A model generated the notes under the pieces. It had not been told where the DNA came from and did no database searches. It saw only the letters and a list, made by a program, of their open reading frames with translations. Below, one piece after another: positions 1 through 11,460 of a stretch of DNA of 64,000 nt. Both the position numbers and the translations under genes were made by a program. The DNA lies in NCBI GenBank assembly GCA_030490835.1, contig CM059975.1:31404133-31468132 (forward strand). Direction: 5' to 3'. This DNA is from Annona cherimola (Eukaryota > Streptophyta > Magnoliopsida > Magnoliales > Annonaceae). Each line of letters begins with the position of its first letter. The first letter of the stretch is position 1.

Positions 1-3000
1 TGCAGCCCCGTGACAAAATTTCGCAGCCATATAGCCTGATTGGATGCCTCAAAACATGCTATAAATTCAGCTGCCATTGTGGAAGGAGCAACGAGTGTCT
101 GCTTAGCACTTCTCCAAGAGATTGCTCCTCCAGCAAGCAGATAAATATAGCCCGAAGTGGATCTAAGACTGTCCTGGCATCCCGCATGGTCGGAGTCTGA
201 ATATCCAATGATCTCTATATTATCCGACCTCCTGTATGTGAGCATGTAGTGTTTTGTTCTCTGTAGATATCTAAAAACTCTTTTGGCTGCTTTCCAGTGA
301 TCCATTCCTGGATTACTTAAATATCTACCCAACATGCCAACAATGAATCCTATATCTGGACGTGTGCAAACTTGGGCATACATCAAACTTCCCACTGCTG
401 AAGCATAAGGAACCTTTTGCATCTCCTTGGATTCAAAATCATTTTGAGGGCACTGTTGGAGACTGAATTTGTCTCCCTTGGCAACAGGGGTATCTGCTGG
501 TTTACAATTCTGCATGCAAAATCTTTCCAGTACTTTTTCAATATAGGCCTTTTGTGATAATCCAAGAATACCTCGAGAGCGATCTCGATGTATCTGGATT
601 CCTAATACAAAAGTTGCCTCACCAAGATCTTTCATTTCAAATTTTGTTGATAGAAATCTCTTAGTTTCATGCAATAAACCTATATCATTGCTGGCAAGCA
701 ATATGTCATCGACATATAATACTAGAAAAATATGCTTACTCCCACAAAACTTATGGTATACACAATCATCAACCATATTCATCTCGAAACCGAATGAGAT
801 GACAACTTGATGAAATTTGTAATACCATTGACGGGAAGCCTGCTTGAGCCCATAGATGGATTTATTTAATTTACAAACCATTTGTTTTGCATCTCCAGAC
901 ACAAAATTTTCTGGTTGTACCATATAGATTGTTTCATCAATGTCACCATTGAGAAACGCGGTCTTCACATCCATCTGATGTAGCTCAAGATCAAAATGTG
1001 CCACTAAAGCCATTATTACTCTAAAAGAGTCTTTCGATGAAACTGGAGAGAAAGTCTCTTTATAATCAATGCCTTCCTTTTGAGTAAATCCCTTTGCGAC
1101 AAGACGAGCCTTATACCTTTCCACATTACCCTTTGAATCCCTTTTGGTTTTAAATATCCATTTACAACCAATGGGTTTTGCACCTTCGGGCAATGGGACA
1201 AGTTCCCAAACGTCATTGTCTTTCATGGACTTAATCTCTTCATCCATGGCATTAATCCACTCTTGAGAATTTTTACTTTGCATTACTTGACGGAAGTTGA
1301 TAGGATCATTTTCCATCGTCGTAATGTCATCCTGATGTTCTTGGAGAAAGATAATATAATCATTAGAAATTGCACTTCTCCTTTCTCTAGTGGATCTCCT
1401 TAATGGCATTAGTTCTTCAGGTTGTTGAGCTTGATCAGTAGGAATATCCTGTTGACCTTGATCAGGGAGGTTGATAACAATGTCTTGTGGTTCCGGTATT
1501 GTTGTTTGAACTGAGTCAGGAACAACAATCGAAGGAAAAGTTACCATTTCCTCTTCAAAGACATAGTCTCTAACCTTATCTTCCCCCCCAAGCTCAATAT
1601 CCTCGAAGAACTGAGCATTTCTCGTTTCAAAAAAGGATCTGGATGTGGGAACATAAAATTTATACCCCCGGGACCGTTCAGAATATCCAACAAAATAGCT
1701 GCTAATAGTTCTTGAATCCAGTTTCTTTTCATTTGGCCTATAAGGCCTTGCCTCAGCTGGACAACCCCAAATGCGTAAATGCTTTATGACAGGCTTTTTG
1801 CCCGTCCATAATTCATAAGGGGTTTTAGCGGCTGCCTTAGTTGGTACTCTGTTAAGGATATAAGCTGCAGTTTTTAATGCCTCTCCCCAGAGTGAGTCTG
1901 GTAAAGTAGTACGACTAATCATACTCCTTACCATGTCCTTTAAAGTTCTGTTTCGTCTTTCAGCTACACCATTCATCGTAGGACTACCTGGCATGGTGTA
2001 CTGTGGGACGATACCGCACTCTTCTAGGAATTTGGCAAAAAGCCCTGGACGTTGTTCACCTGATCCATCATATCTACCGTAGTATTCGCCACCACGATCA
2101 GATCTAACGGCCTTAATTCTTTTGCCAAGTTGATTTTCAACTTCGGCCTTAAAAATTTTAAACACGTCCAGTGATTGAGACTTCTCATGGATGAGATATA
2201 GGTAGCCATAGCGAGAAAAATCGTCTATGAACGTAATAAAATACTGTTGACCATTCCAAGAAGCCGTAGGGAATGGCCCACAAATATCCGTATGTATTAG
2301 TTCTAAGACGTCCAAAGACCTATTGGCACCGAATCTCCTTATGTTTGTCTGTTTCCCCTTAACACAATTAACACAGACTTGAAAATCTGATAAATCAAGA
2401 GGACTGAGAATTCCATCTGACACAAGTCTTTCAATTCTTTGTTTAGAAATATGTCCTAAACGTTTGTGCCAGAGCGAAGCAGAATTCTCATCAGTTAATT
2501 TTCGTTTTGTACCATGTGAATTCACATGCAAGGATTCCATAAACGAGACAACTGTATCAAGCAAATAAAGGTTATCACAACTGGATAAAGAACCGGTACC
2601 CACAATATTTGAATTTAAAGAAAGATGAAACCGACTATTTCCAAATGAACAAGAATAACCAAATTTGTCCAAAACAGAAATAGAAACCAAATTCCGTCTG
2701 AAAGACGGTACAATATATGTTTCTTTTAAATCCAAATAATAACCAGTCTTTAATAATAACCGAAATGTGCCTATTGCCTCGACTTCAACTGATTTGCCAT
2801 CGCCTACGTAGATGAATCTTTCAGCATCATTTGGCTTTCGGCAGCTCAGGCAACCCTGCATAGACATACTTATGTGAGTAGTAGCACCAGAATCTATCCA
2901 CCAAGTATGTCCAGGTACAGAAGCTAAATTAACCTCAGAACAAACCAAAATGAGAAGCATACCCTTCTTTACACGCCAAGCGTGATATTTGGTACAATCC

Positions 3001-3725
3001 TTCTTTTGGTGTCCAGGAGTGTGACAGAAGTAACAGCCTGATTCCTTAGTTGATTTCTTTTGCTGTTTCTTATTTGCCACTCCTACCGCAGCTTCCTTAT
3101 CCTTTTTCCTTTTCTTGGTCTTTTCCTTAAAAGTACTTGCCAAGTGTGCACTTTCGGGCTTATCTCGCTTCATTCTTTCTTCTTCTTCCACACAATGTGA
3201 AATGAGCTCATTAAGAGTCCATTTCTCTTTCTGGCAGTTATAACTGATCTTAAACTGGCTGAATTGTGGAGGAAGAGATATCAAAACTAAATGCACCAGC
3301 ACATCATCAGACAGCTGTAACCCAAGTGTCTTTAGTTTCGAAGCAAGATTAGACATCTCAAGGATGTACTCCCTTATGTTTCCTTTGCCCTTATACCTCA
3401 TTGAAACCAAGTTTGACAAAGTCGTACTTGTTTCAGTCTTATCGCTTTTTTCAAAGCGTTTTTCAATTTCCTCAAGGAAATTCTTTGCAGTGATATCCTG
3501 GTCAGATACACCACCCCGGAAAGCATCTGGAATTGATTTGCGTATGATCATAAGACACATGCGATTTGAACGATCCCACCTCTCAAAGTCCCGTTTTTCC
3601 TCAATGAAACTTGCAACCGTAAGAGAGGCGGGTTGTTTAACCCTTAACGCAAGGTCGAGATCCATACAACCAAGAACGATCATCACATTCTCTTTCCATT
3701 GCTTGAAATTGGTTCCGTTCAGCAT
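1..3725 (-). CDS. copia gag-pol polyprotein (partial, open to window edge)
   Basis: One minus-strand frame is open from the first in-frame Met (3723-3725) to the window edge; I saw no stop. Domains in order: gag; a CCHC zinc knuckle ([14 protein letters not shown], about 2997-3038); aspartic protease DSGAT (about 2890-2910); the GAG-pre-integrase motif LWHKRLGH (about 2455-2490); integrase with [16 protein letters not shown] and VAERRNRT supplying the D,D,E residues (about 1950-2320); reverse transcriptase with [12 protein letters not shown] (about 690-725); and the start of RNase H (about 80-210). The protein packages, cuts, reverse-transcribes and integrates element RNA in virus-like particles. 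The true start may be upstream: the frame continues to 3773, where a good 3' splice site lies, with a stop at 3798-3800. The C terminus is missing only because the window ends. Confidence 0.93.
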   Translation of the reverse strand, partial: MLNGTNFKQWKENVMIVLGCMDLDLALRVKQPASLTVASFIEEKRDFERWDRSNRMCLMIIRKSIPDAFRGGVSDQDITAKNFLEEIEKRFEKSDKTETSTTLSNLVSMRYKGKGNIREYILEMSNLASKLKTLGLQLSDDVLVHLVLISLPPQFSQFKISYNCQKEKWTLNELISHCVEEEERMKRDKPESAHLASTFKEKTKKRKKDKEAAVGVANKKQQKKSTKESGCYFCHTPGHQKKDCTKYHAWRVKKGMLLILVCSEVNLASVPGHTWWIDSGATTHISMSMQGCLSCRKPNDAERFIYVGDGKSVEVEAIGTFRLLLKTGYYLDLKETYIVPSFRRNLVSISVLDKFGYSCSFGNSRFHLSLNSNIVGTGSLSSCDNLYLLDTVVSFMESLHVNSHGTKRKLTDENSASLWHKRLGHISKQRIERLVSDGILSPLDLSDFQVCVNCVKGKQTNIRRFGANRSLDVLELIHTDICGPFPTASWNGQQYFITFIDDFSRYGYLYLIHEKSQSLDVFKIFKAEVENQLGKRIKAVRSDRGGEYYGRYDGSGEQRPGLFAKFLEECGIVPQYTMPGSPTMNGVAERRNRTLKDMVRSMISRTTLPDSLWGEALKTAAYILNRVPTKAAAKTPYELWTGKKPVIKHLRIWGCPAEARPYRPNEKKLDSRTISSYFVGYSERSRGYKFYVPTSRSFFETRNAQFFEDIELGGEDKVRDYVFEEEMVTFPSIVVPDSVQTTIPEPQDIVINLPDQGQQDIPTDQAQQPEELMPLRRSTRERRSAISNDYIIFLQEHQDDITTMENDPINFRQVMQSKNSQEWINAMDEEIKSMKDNDVWELVPLPEGAKPIGCKWIFKTKRDSKGNVERYKARLVAKGFTQKEGIDYKETFSPVSSKDSFRVIMALVAHFDLELHQMDVKTAFLNGDIDETIYMVQPENFVSGDAKQMVCKLNKSIYGLKQASRQWYYKFHQVVISFGFEMNMVDDCVYHKFCGSKHIFLVLYVDDILLASNDIGLLHETKRFLSTKFEMKDLGEATFVLGIQIHRDRSRGILGLSQKAYIEKVLERFCMQNCKPADTPVAKGDKFSLQQCPQNDFESKEMQKVPYASAVGSLMYAQVCTRPDIGFIVGMLGRYLSNPGMDHWKAAKRVFRYLQRTKHYMLTYRRSDNIEIIGYSDSDHAGCQDSLRSTSGYIYLLAGGAISWRSAKQTLVAPSTMAAEFIACFEASNQAIWLRNFVTGL

Positions 3726-3771
3726 GGGAATTGAATTTATGTTGGCAGTTATGGTAGAAGCAGATGTGTTA

Positions 3772-3795
3772 ACTGAAAATAGAACAAAACAACAT
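3772..3795 (-). promoter_or_regulatory. candidate 3' splice site in front of gag
   Basis: On the minus strand a T-rich tract ends in ttctattttcag directly before the gag reading frame, and the frame has no Met between there and an in-frame stop at 3798-3800. Copia gag proteins usually have some residues before the conserved LNGTNF motif, so an upstream ATG exon joined by splicing is plausible. I did not find a convincing partner donor, so the intron is inferred from one end only. Confidence 0.4.
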
Positions 3796-3799
3796 ATTC

Positions 3800-5748
3800 A
3801 CATGAGATATATACATAAAACCATAGTTAAAATTCAAATAATGGCAAGACCCATCACAAGATACCTAGCACAACATTAATATCTAGTCTTTGGACAGAAA
3901 TATTAACTTGTAAATGGTACTCTTGTTGTAGTAATCAAATATTGATAATAAAATCCTGTCAGATAATAAGCCTTTCTTTGGACCGACTTATTATTCACAT
4001 GGAAAACCAAATAATTATCACATATTTATTACCACATGTGTGAATATAATTCGGCCAAAAATTAACCTTCCTTTGGGCCGATTAAAATTCGCATGAATTA
4101 CATCACACAATCATCTTAATATTTCAAAAATAAATTAATCTACACAATAGAGGCTACTTTGGCAGCATGTTGTTTCAATTAATTTATTTTAAAATATCAG
4201 ACATTCATAAAGAATATTTATACCATTATTTGAAATTTTAATTCCAAAAGACCCAAAAATAAAATTTTGCATGACAATTGGTTAATTTAAAATCTTAATA
4301 GAAAGCAATAAATTATAAACATATGCATTTATACATAATTTTCTTTCTAAACATTCATAAACCAACCACATGAATTAATTGTAATTCAAACATTCGTATG
4401 CATATATGTTAATTTCACAAAAATAATATTTCTGGACCTATTTAGGTTAATCTGACCCTTCCATTCAATCTAGAATGTCCAAAAATATAGAAAACCACTA
4501 TTGGATCGTCCAAATCGGATAAAGGGATCATAAGATATGTGCATTTTAATTTGGACGGTTATTGGGCTGCCACGTGTCCTTTTCTGGTGGGCTGTACTGT
4601 GGGTGGGCTGAAACGGGCTTAACTGAATAGGCTGGGCTTTTAGATCTGGGCTGACTCTGCCTGGGCTTGAAAACAAGCTCGTCCAGACACAAGTGGGCTT
4701 AGCTTACTGGGCTGATTCTGGGCCTGCTTAAACTGGGCTGTTTCCACCTGGGCCCGTTTCACAGGCCCGCCCAGGTATAAAGGAGGAGTTTAGCTATGGG
4801 CCTGATGAACTGGGCTCAGGCCTGGCCCAGATCGAAAATTTCTGTGGCCTGTTTGTAATTTCTACAAAGGGGGCAGTTTGCAAATTTCTGCAAAGGGGTT
4901 TTATACAATTTATCTAGCCAGGGGGTTTTCTGTAAAAGTTCATCTCCTCCCTTAAAAACAAAAAACCCTAACCTTAGCTACCATTTCCCCATGCCGCCGC
5001 AGCCTACACAACTGCCCCTATGCCGCCGCAGCCTACACAGCCCACCCCACTGCCCCTATGCCGCCGCAGCCTACACAACTGCCTCTATGCCGCCGCACAC
5101 CGTGCTGCCTTGCAGCCGAACCCACTGGCCAAGCCGCTGTCGCCAGCAACAACCGCTGCTGCTGCTGTTCGCGGCTAGCCCGGACGCTGCTGCCGGCTGC
5201 TCGTCTGCCGTCGGATTGTCGCCCCTGCCGGATCGCCCCCTGCCGGATCGCTGCTGCTCGCCCGCCAGCAGGAGCCGCTGCCGTTCGCCCGCGGAAAACA
5301 GAAACCCGACGACCAGCGTCCACGACCAGATGGGTTTCTGAATCCAACAATGCTATTGGTTTGATTTTATTATTAAACAAAGATGGCTTTCGTCCCTTCT
5401 GGTTTTCGTCCCTTTCATCAACCACCAGTAGTTTCGCGGCTTCAAGGGAGCGTACTCTTGCTCGTTCGCGTGCAGCATCTCAGGGAAGTCGCACGTCAAA
5501 TGCGCCAGTCCATGCACCGCAACGCCAACCGCAACCCAGATCTGGCATCCCAGCGGCAAACCCAATCTCGGCGGCGGCGGTGAAAGTCCAGGCAGCAAGT
5601 TTTTTTTTTTTTTTTTTATTAAATTCCAGATGAACAGTGGCAGCCGTAATTAGGTTTTCGATTTTCTATAAATCCTTTACATGCACTCAAACAGCATACA
5701 TGGTTTCATAATCTGAAAAATTTTCTTAATAATCTAACATGAAGATTT
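3800..5748 (-). other. long copia leader with GC-rich insert
   Basis: The roughly 2-kb segment between primer site and gag is unusually long for a copia leader. From 3800 to 4550 it is AT-rich with no gene. From 4560 to 5600 it is GC-rich and low in complexity. Read on the plus strand, that part has a TATA-like tataaagg (about 4778), an AAACCCTAA-type stretch before 4991, and an alanine/proline/arginine-rich reading frame. It looks like a promoter plus first exon of a plant gene held in antisense inside the element, although no protein family is recognisable. A 17-base poly-T lies at 5601-5617. Confidence 0.55.
4991..5100 (+). repeat. short tandem repeat in copia leader
   Basis: The block atgccgccgcagcctacaca recurs at 4991, 5021 and 5058, with a truncated copy at 5087 and 29-37 bases between starts. 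It encodes repeats of the MPPQPTQLPL kind on the plus strand, which is why several overlapping open frames appear here. Confidence 0.85.
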
Positions 5749-5761
5749 GGCTCTGATACCA
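5749..5761 (-). other. primer-binding site, initiator tRNA-Met
   Basis: The minus strand reads TGGTATCAGAGCC two bases inside the LTR end. This is the standard plant copia primer site complementary to the 3' end of initiator tRNA-Met, where minus-strand DNA synthesis starts. It fixes the element's orientation and the inner LTR boundary. Confidence 0.95.
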
Positions 5762-5763
5762 CT

Positions 5764-6218
5764 TGTTAGAAAAACAACCATTGATTAAATCCATAATCAA
5801 TGCAGGATCTGTCTCATGCTAGAATTATCAAGAAATTAAAACCATAAGCGGAAGCGTACCTGAATCCATGGATGCTAATGATCTTTGGCTTAGGGTCTTC
5901 CAAGTTAGTGCACCCAGGTTTTGGAGAGTGTAGCTCCTCTTCCTTTCTGCTGATGGATGGCAGAGAGAAAACCAACCGGTGCATAACTCGGGGACCACAA
6001 CCCATTTTATAGGAAGCCTAGTTTCCTATTTCCAATTTAGTCCATCATAAAACTAGAAATTGGAATTTAGGCTATATGGTTTCTACGCATAGGAGATCAA
6101 TGCTCTATTAAATGATTTAGGTCCATAAATCCTTATAAGATTACTTTTATTATTTGGACCATTAATTTATGATAGCACATATATATAAATAATATATGTA
6201 TGTCCAGAAATTCCAACA
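5764..6218 (-). repeat. copia 5' LTR (455 bp)
   Basis: On the minus strand the LTR begins TGTTGGAATTTCTGG and ends TTCTAACA, giving the TG...CA ends expected of an LTR, and the primer site follows after two bases. It carries the element's promoter. The outer end abuts MULE coding sequence, where the reading frame resumes at 6219. Confidence 0.92.
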
Positions 6219-9200
6219 TTACCTTCATTACCATTTCGAGCATTTGAGGTTGATGCTCCTCTTACTCTTCCTCGAGCATATGTTCCTCTACCCCTAGCTA
6301 GTTGATCACTTGTTCTGCTTGATGCCCTACAACTCCGCCTATTGTGGCCAAGCACGCCACATCGTCTGCATCTAACTATATGTCCATCACCTTTTCTTTT
6401 CTTTCTACTTGCTTCCTCTCCTATGCTCTTTCGCCTCTGTGTCTTTGGACAACCTGGAGGCTTCCTCACAATAGGTAGTAGTACAATGTAGTCATTTGTT
6501 GTCTTATCCCAAATTGCCTTATCTGAAAGACCATGTATGATGGGTTCATAAGCTAATCTATCATTTTCTACTGAAAAGTAATAAGCACAATAGTCTTCAG
6601 GATTTTCCTAAGCCAACCAATAATAATAGCTAGGGATCCAACTTGGGTTGGGTTGAGCCCGAACTCAGCCCGCAGAACCCGACTTTGAATGGTGTTGAAC
6701 TTACTTTTTTGTAACCCGAATCGAGAAACCCAATTTGTAAATATGATAGGGTTAGGGTTCAAATGAACCCGAGCCCGATTTCCCATTTTATATTTACTAT
6801 AAAATATATTATATATATACTATTTAAACAATATTTCTTTATATTCTTCATATTTTATGTTATTATATCTATATTTGAATATATGTTTTGGCATATTGTA
6901 ATTTTATTATAAATAAAGTATATTATTTTCATTTATATTTATTTTTTATTTCTATCATTTACTTTTACACTCATTAATTATCTTTCTTTATCTTAATTTT
7001 TATGTTAAATTTTTTCTAAAAATATTCTTTATATTACTATTTTTTAAAAAATATATAGTTTGATTATATATTATTATATTTACTTACATGATTTGTTATT
7101 ATTATTTATTTATATGAAATTCTAAACTTATCACTTTTAAATAAAATATAAATTCATCGACATAAATTTCAACCTGAAACTCAACCCGAACCCGATTTTC
7201 AAAAATAGGGTTAGCTTTTAGGTTTTACAAATAGAGTTAGGGTTAGGGTTAGGGCTGATATTTTATAAATAGGATTAGGGTTAGGGTTAGGGTGGAAGTA
7301 AACTCAAGTTTCATGAGCCCGAGTTGCACCCCTAATAATAGCAAGAGCATGGATGCAAGGAATCTCATCTAGTTGTCATTGCCTGCATGTGCATTCCCGC
7401 TTATCTACATAGACTGTGTGTTGAGTATACCTCCATGCGACTTCAAATTCAAACTCAAAACATCGCTCACTTGTGATTTCCTTGAATTCGTTGTCGTATC
7501 ATCCCAAATTTTGACAACTCTCGGAACCACCTTATGGGACCATTTAGCTTCTCTTCCTCCGTTTATGGAAAATATTTATCATCATCCGTGTTATCTTTTC
7601 AAAACACTCACATATTGTCTTTGCTCTGAGTTGTATTATAAATTTGTTCTAAGCCTCCGTAACATTGTTATCTTTATGATTTGAAGACACATCATTCGAA
7701 AACCATGCTTTGCACCAAAATTTTCCATGTATCTCGTTTATCCAATCATAAGCTTGCTAATTATAATAGCTAATCTCATTATGTTGTTCAAAGTCTACCC
7801 GTGGGTATGCCCTCGATGCTCCCCAAAAATTTGCTTCCAATTGATCTCCTTTTCCAAAGGATTTGTTCTTCAAATTCTTAGCCAAGTGTCGCATCCAAAA
7901 ACCTTGTCTACATAGAGGAAAAATGCCCCAAATCGCTTCTTGTAGGCCTTTGTGCTTGTCAGACATGATTGTGTACAAACTAGGCCCAACTGCTCTAAGC
8001 ACGAACCATGACCATGTAGAAAAGCATTCAACATCCACGATCCCTAAGGTAAGCAAAATGATGCCATGAGCTCCATCTAATTTGATTGTAGACAATATTA
8101 CCCCACCATACGTACCTTTCAATAATGCACCATTCGGGCTGATGAATGGCCTACAGCCTTGGGTGGAATGCCTCTATAAATGCATGTAATGATACAAATA
8201 TTCTTTCAAATAACCCGTTGACATTTACACTGTACTCAGCAATAGTGTCTGGATTACATCTCTTCAAGTTTTGCAATAAGATGGAATTAATTCGTAGGAT
8301 TTCTCAAATGAACCAAAGACTTTATCGACTGCTTTCTTAGTGCCTCACCATATCTTGTGATGCTTAGGTTGAGACCATACTCTTCTTGAAAGTTACGTCG
8401 AATTGTTGCAAGACTGGGTTTCTCTTTTCCAACCATTTTATTTAGAATCTTCTTGGCTACCCATGAGTGAGACGCAGTCTTCTCGCCACTACCTTGAAAT
8501 GCTGAGCATTTTTGTTGGTTATTAAAAGTCCTTGTTTGCCAACACCATCTTGTTCTACTTAGGCGTAAACTCTCCATGTGCAATCTTTCGCTTTACACTT
8601 CGCAATGACTTTTTTTGTGTTCACTCTTTATATAAACCAAGTCGAAGAGATTGCAAATGACATACTCTACAAGTGCCCTCCTGAGTAAGTGAATAGTTGG
8701 GAATTGCAGGCCAATTGATAGAGTTGGATCTGACAAGATGTCTTCTCTAAATTTCAAGCTACGTTTCAACTCCCTCTATTCCCTTGGTTCATCATCACGT
8801 GATGTATCTAACTCAGAGCCTGAATCATTTCCTACTTCATACAACAGTTCTTCAACAAACTCTTCTAGTAGTTGTTCATGTGTGGGCTCAATCTGACTAT
8901 CATGTGCGTTGTTCAAGCTTACAAAAAACATTAAAAAATCACATTATAGTAGATATTGAATGCGATATTATTAAATCTATAAAGATAACTTAAGTTTGTC
9001 AAAATAGATTATCTCACCTTCGGCTAAACCCACTGCCGCCTCTATGTTGGATCCTGCCAACTCTTCCACCTCCTCAATCATTGGTTCAACTATGCCCACA
9101 TGTATCCCTTGATTAGATGCAAATAAATTGTCGACGTAGAACTCCTCATCAACTGCTCCATCTTGATCCCCCTCTATATGTTGGTTGGATCCTATTAATC

Positions 9201-10002
9201 CATCAAGGTCTTCATCTAAGACTCCATAAAAAATAAAATATTTGCCCACTCAACAAAAGTTTGCTTTAATGAGACACTATTTAGGTGTATTTAAACCATA
9301 AGTATATTTACTTATATTTGTCCCATGGAAGGATATACAAGAGAAATAACAACATAACAAATTAAAAATATGGAGTCTTTGAGAATACCTTGAGTTCCAC
9401 GGTCTTGAACCCCCTGGACGGAAATGACACTGCCATCCATTTGTGCATCCAATTACCCCCACATCAGGAAGCTTGGTATCTATATTAGTTCTCCTCATAC
9501 AGATCTTCTTGACAACACCCAATCGCCTTTTTCAAAGCTTAGGACTTACTGGAGATTACACCCCACTAAATTCAGCTAACTTGGTTTGATTTACTTTTTT
9601 GGTTTGAGTTTTCGATCCTCTAGTAACCGAAGAGGACACATATACTGGAATCTCTTTGAATTTTCTCCAATTTTGTATTGAAGTGTACTTGTCAAACACG
9701 TGCATTAAGTCAACATCTGTTTTCAGCTTACCAATTGCCACAAATAGATCTACCTCTAGAAGCTCGTCGCTTAAGACAATTTTATCTTGTTCCGTATTTG
9801 CAATTCCTGATATTGAGTCCAATACGTCCAACATACTATATCTTTCTGGACTAACTAATTCATAATAAACTTGTCCACCTATGTATCTCACCAACTTCCT
9901 ATTAAAATCTTTGTGTAGGGCCCCGCCATAATGACAAACTAATCTAATTGCACCTGCTTCCATGACAACACCTATATAAGAAGTATAAGTTAATGTTGGC
10001 AC
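6219..10002 (-). pseudogene. MULE (MuDR-type) transposase, broken
   Basis: A decayed Mutator-like transposase gene in several frames. From N to C terminus: an N-terminal MuDR-like block of 148 residues (9556-10002); an acidic linker (8977-9249); the DNA-binding domain, with residues such as KPSLATIRRNFQEEYGL (8287-8583); the MULE transposase core, with KLDGAHG and IMSDKHKGL (7757-8122); a SWIM zinc finger with CTC and CIHA (about 7340-7440); and a CCHC knuckle CRRCGVLGHNRRSC (about 6329-6370). Such enzymes cut MULE terminal repeats and make 9-bp target duplications. Stops and frameshifts separate the blocks. A hAT-type MITE (6631-7334) splits it just after the SWIM histidine, and the copia element interrupts its C-terminal end. 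No MULE terminal repeats were identified. Confidence 0.88.
6631..7334. mobile_element. hAT-type MITE with 8-bp TSD
   Basis: The ends are TAGGGATCCAACTTGGG and, inverted, TAGGGGTGCAACTCGGG. The insertion is flanked by perfect 8-bp duplications ataatagc (6623-6630 and 7335-7342). The 8-bp TSD and the TAGGGGTG-like terminus point to the hAT superfamily. The interior is AT-rich, with CCCGAACCC and GGGTTAGGG runs next to the ends; no ORF. It is the same type as the element at 53938. Confidence 0.88.
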
Positions 10003-10383
10003 CTAATAAAAAATAAGAATATAGCCACATGCAAAACAATAATGTAATGAGCGATTTTTGGTATGAGTTTCTAAAGCCATGTTCTTATTAGCAATGTGTA
10101 TCTCACATATATGAATTATCTAATAATTCATGACCCATACGACATAATTAATCACAACATGAATAAGGTCCCAGAATGACCTGGAAGAATGAAAAATCCT
10201 TGGCATTTGAATAGTCAAAGCATGAAACTAAATTAAACAAAGTGCACTATCTCAATTGTGGCCCCTATCATCAAAGAAAGCATGCAGTCCTCTTTCCTAT
10301 GCGTACTAGCCTAATATGACAACTAACAAAAGACAGTTTTTATTCAACAATAACTCCCGTTACAACCTAACAATTTATTAAAT
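10003..10383. other. AT-rich sequence upstream of MULE gene, no feature seen
   Basis: This stretch would be the 5' flank of the MULE transposase gene. I see no gene, clear promoter or terminal repeat in it. Confidence 0.5.
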
Positions 10384-10392
10384 GATCAATTC

Positions 10393-10802
10393 GGAACCCA
10401 ATCGTATGCACCCGGGTGCATTCAGCCTCAGTGCACCCGGGTGCACTGCACCTATTTTTTTTATTTTTTTTTGAAAATTTTTTCATACAATGGTTAATCT
10501 AGGTTTATTTAATATATGTATCAATTTTTACTATTTTTGGAGACTTTTAGATATTTTTTTTATATTTTTAAAAATCAGTGGCATTTTCGGTAATTTTAAA
10601 TTACGGAAAATGCCACTGATTTTTAAAAATCTAAAAAAAAAATCTAAAAATATCCAAAAATAGTAAAAATTGATACATATGTTAAATAAACTTATATTAA
10701 CAGCTTCATGAAAAAATTTTCAAAAAAAAATAAAAACAAATAGGTGCAGTGCACCCGGGTGCACTGAGGCTGAATGCACCCGGGTGCGTACGATCGGGTT
10801 CC
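10393..10802. mobile_element. foldback element FB1 (410 bp, 9-bp TSD)
   Basis: A nearly perfect palindrome. Both ends read GGAACCC(A/G)ATCGTA inward, and the flanking duplication gatcaattc (10384-10392, 10803-10811) is a perfect 9-mer. Next inside each end come two 14-bp palindromes of the TGCACCCGGGTGCA type separated by a short spacer. Then come AT-rich arms of about 130 bp that meet at taattttaaatta with essentially no loop. No coding capacity. The 9-bp TSD is the Mutator signature, so a MULE transposase is the likely source of mobility. This is the best preserved copy of the family. Confidence 0.9.
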
Positions 10803-11040
10803 GATCAATTCAGCAGCATGTTCCACCACCCACCTTCGACCACCTTGTTAGCCCTCGAAAAGGGAACAGAAAGTAGTTGCTGTCTTTTTCAATTTCTCTG
10901 CATCTGTCTTTTTAAATTACAAAAACTAACAGCACACATTTCAAACTAGTTGCAGTCGGTTTTCCCAGCATCCACACTTTCCCATCCGCAAATAAGAGAA
11001 TAACACGCATTTACAAAAATAGCGTCATCATAAAAAGAAA

Positions 11041-11460
11041 CAGTAGCAGCTATAAGATGAAAAATAGAGATTTTGAGAGGGATAAAAATAGAACAGTGAG
11101 GAGAGAAGGACGGTGATGGTGGCAAGAGAAGGAAGTAGCAACAAGGGGATATGGACGGCGACGAAGGCAACACAGTGGCTTGAGAGGGAAGAAAAACGAG
11201 CTGCGAGGAGAGAAGGACGGTGACGATGACGAGAGAAGAAAGCAGCGGCACCAAGGGGAGATCGATGGTAACGAAGGCAGCACAGTGGCGGCGGCGGCAA
11301 CAAAGGCAGAACAATGGCACTGATGGACTGTGTGGCTGGGGAGAGAAGGACGGTGACGGTGAGGAGAGAAGGAAGCAGCTGCACCAAGGGGAGATCGATG
11401 GCAACGAAGGCAGCACGGCAGTGGTGGCTGCGGCGGCAGAACAGCGGCAGCTCATGATTC
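11041..11460. repeat. GC-rich degenerate tandem repeat
   Basis: A block beginning gagagaaggacggtga recurs at about 11101, 11208 and 11341, each followed by caaggggag-like and gaaggcagcac-like segments, so the unit is roughly 107-133 bp and diverged. The Ser/Pro/Leu-rich minus-strand frames and Gly/Glu-rich plus-strand frame here are a result of this composition. The block is much more GC-rich than its surroundings and resembles GC-rich cassettes inside other elements of the window. Confidence 0.7.

Larger units (their letters stand above)
1..6218 (-). mobile_element. Ty1/copia LTR retrotransposon, 5' part (continues past left edge)
   Basis: Read on the minus strand the order is LTR (5764-6218), tRNA-Met primer site, a leader of about 2 kb, then gag, protease, integrase, reverse transcriptase and RNase H running off the left edge. 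That is the copia order, with integrase before reverse transcriptase. The 3' LTR lies outside the window. The insertion sits in a MULE transposase gene; bases 6219-6223 (ttacc) should be one copy of the 5-bp target duplication. The open gag-pol frame suggests a fairly young insertion, but LTR divergence cannot be measured here. Confidence 0.93.

Noticed and set aside
3364..3879. 171-residue plus-strand frame
   Set aside because: It is antisense to copia gag, whose frame, zinc knuckle and neighbouring domains are clear.
5601..5617. Poly-T as the tail of a processed pseudogene
   Set aside because: No TSD and no recognisable transcript body; the T run lies within the copia leader.
4991..5633. 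Overlapping open frames of 116-191 residues on the plus strand and 130 on the minus strand
   Set aside because: Low-complexity GC-rich repeats open several frames at once; no conserved domain. Described instead as a cassette in the copia leader.
7225..7295. Interstitial telomere tract
   Set aside because: Only a few imperfect units, inside a TSD-flanked hAT MITE whose relatives have GGGTTGGG instead.
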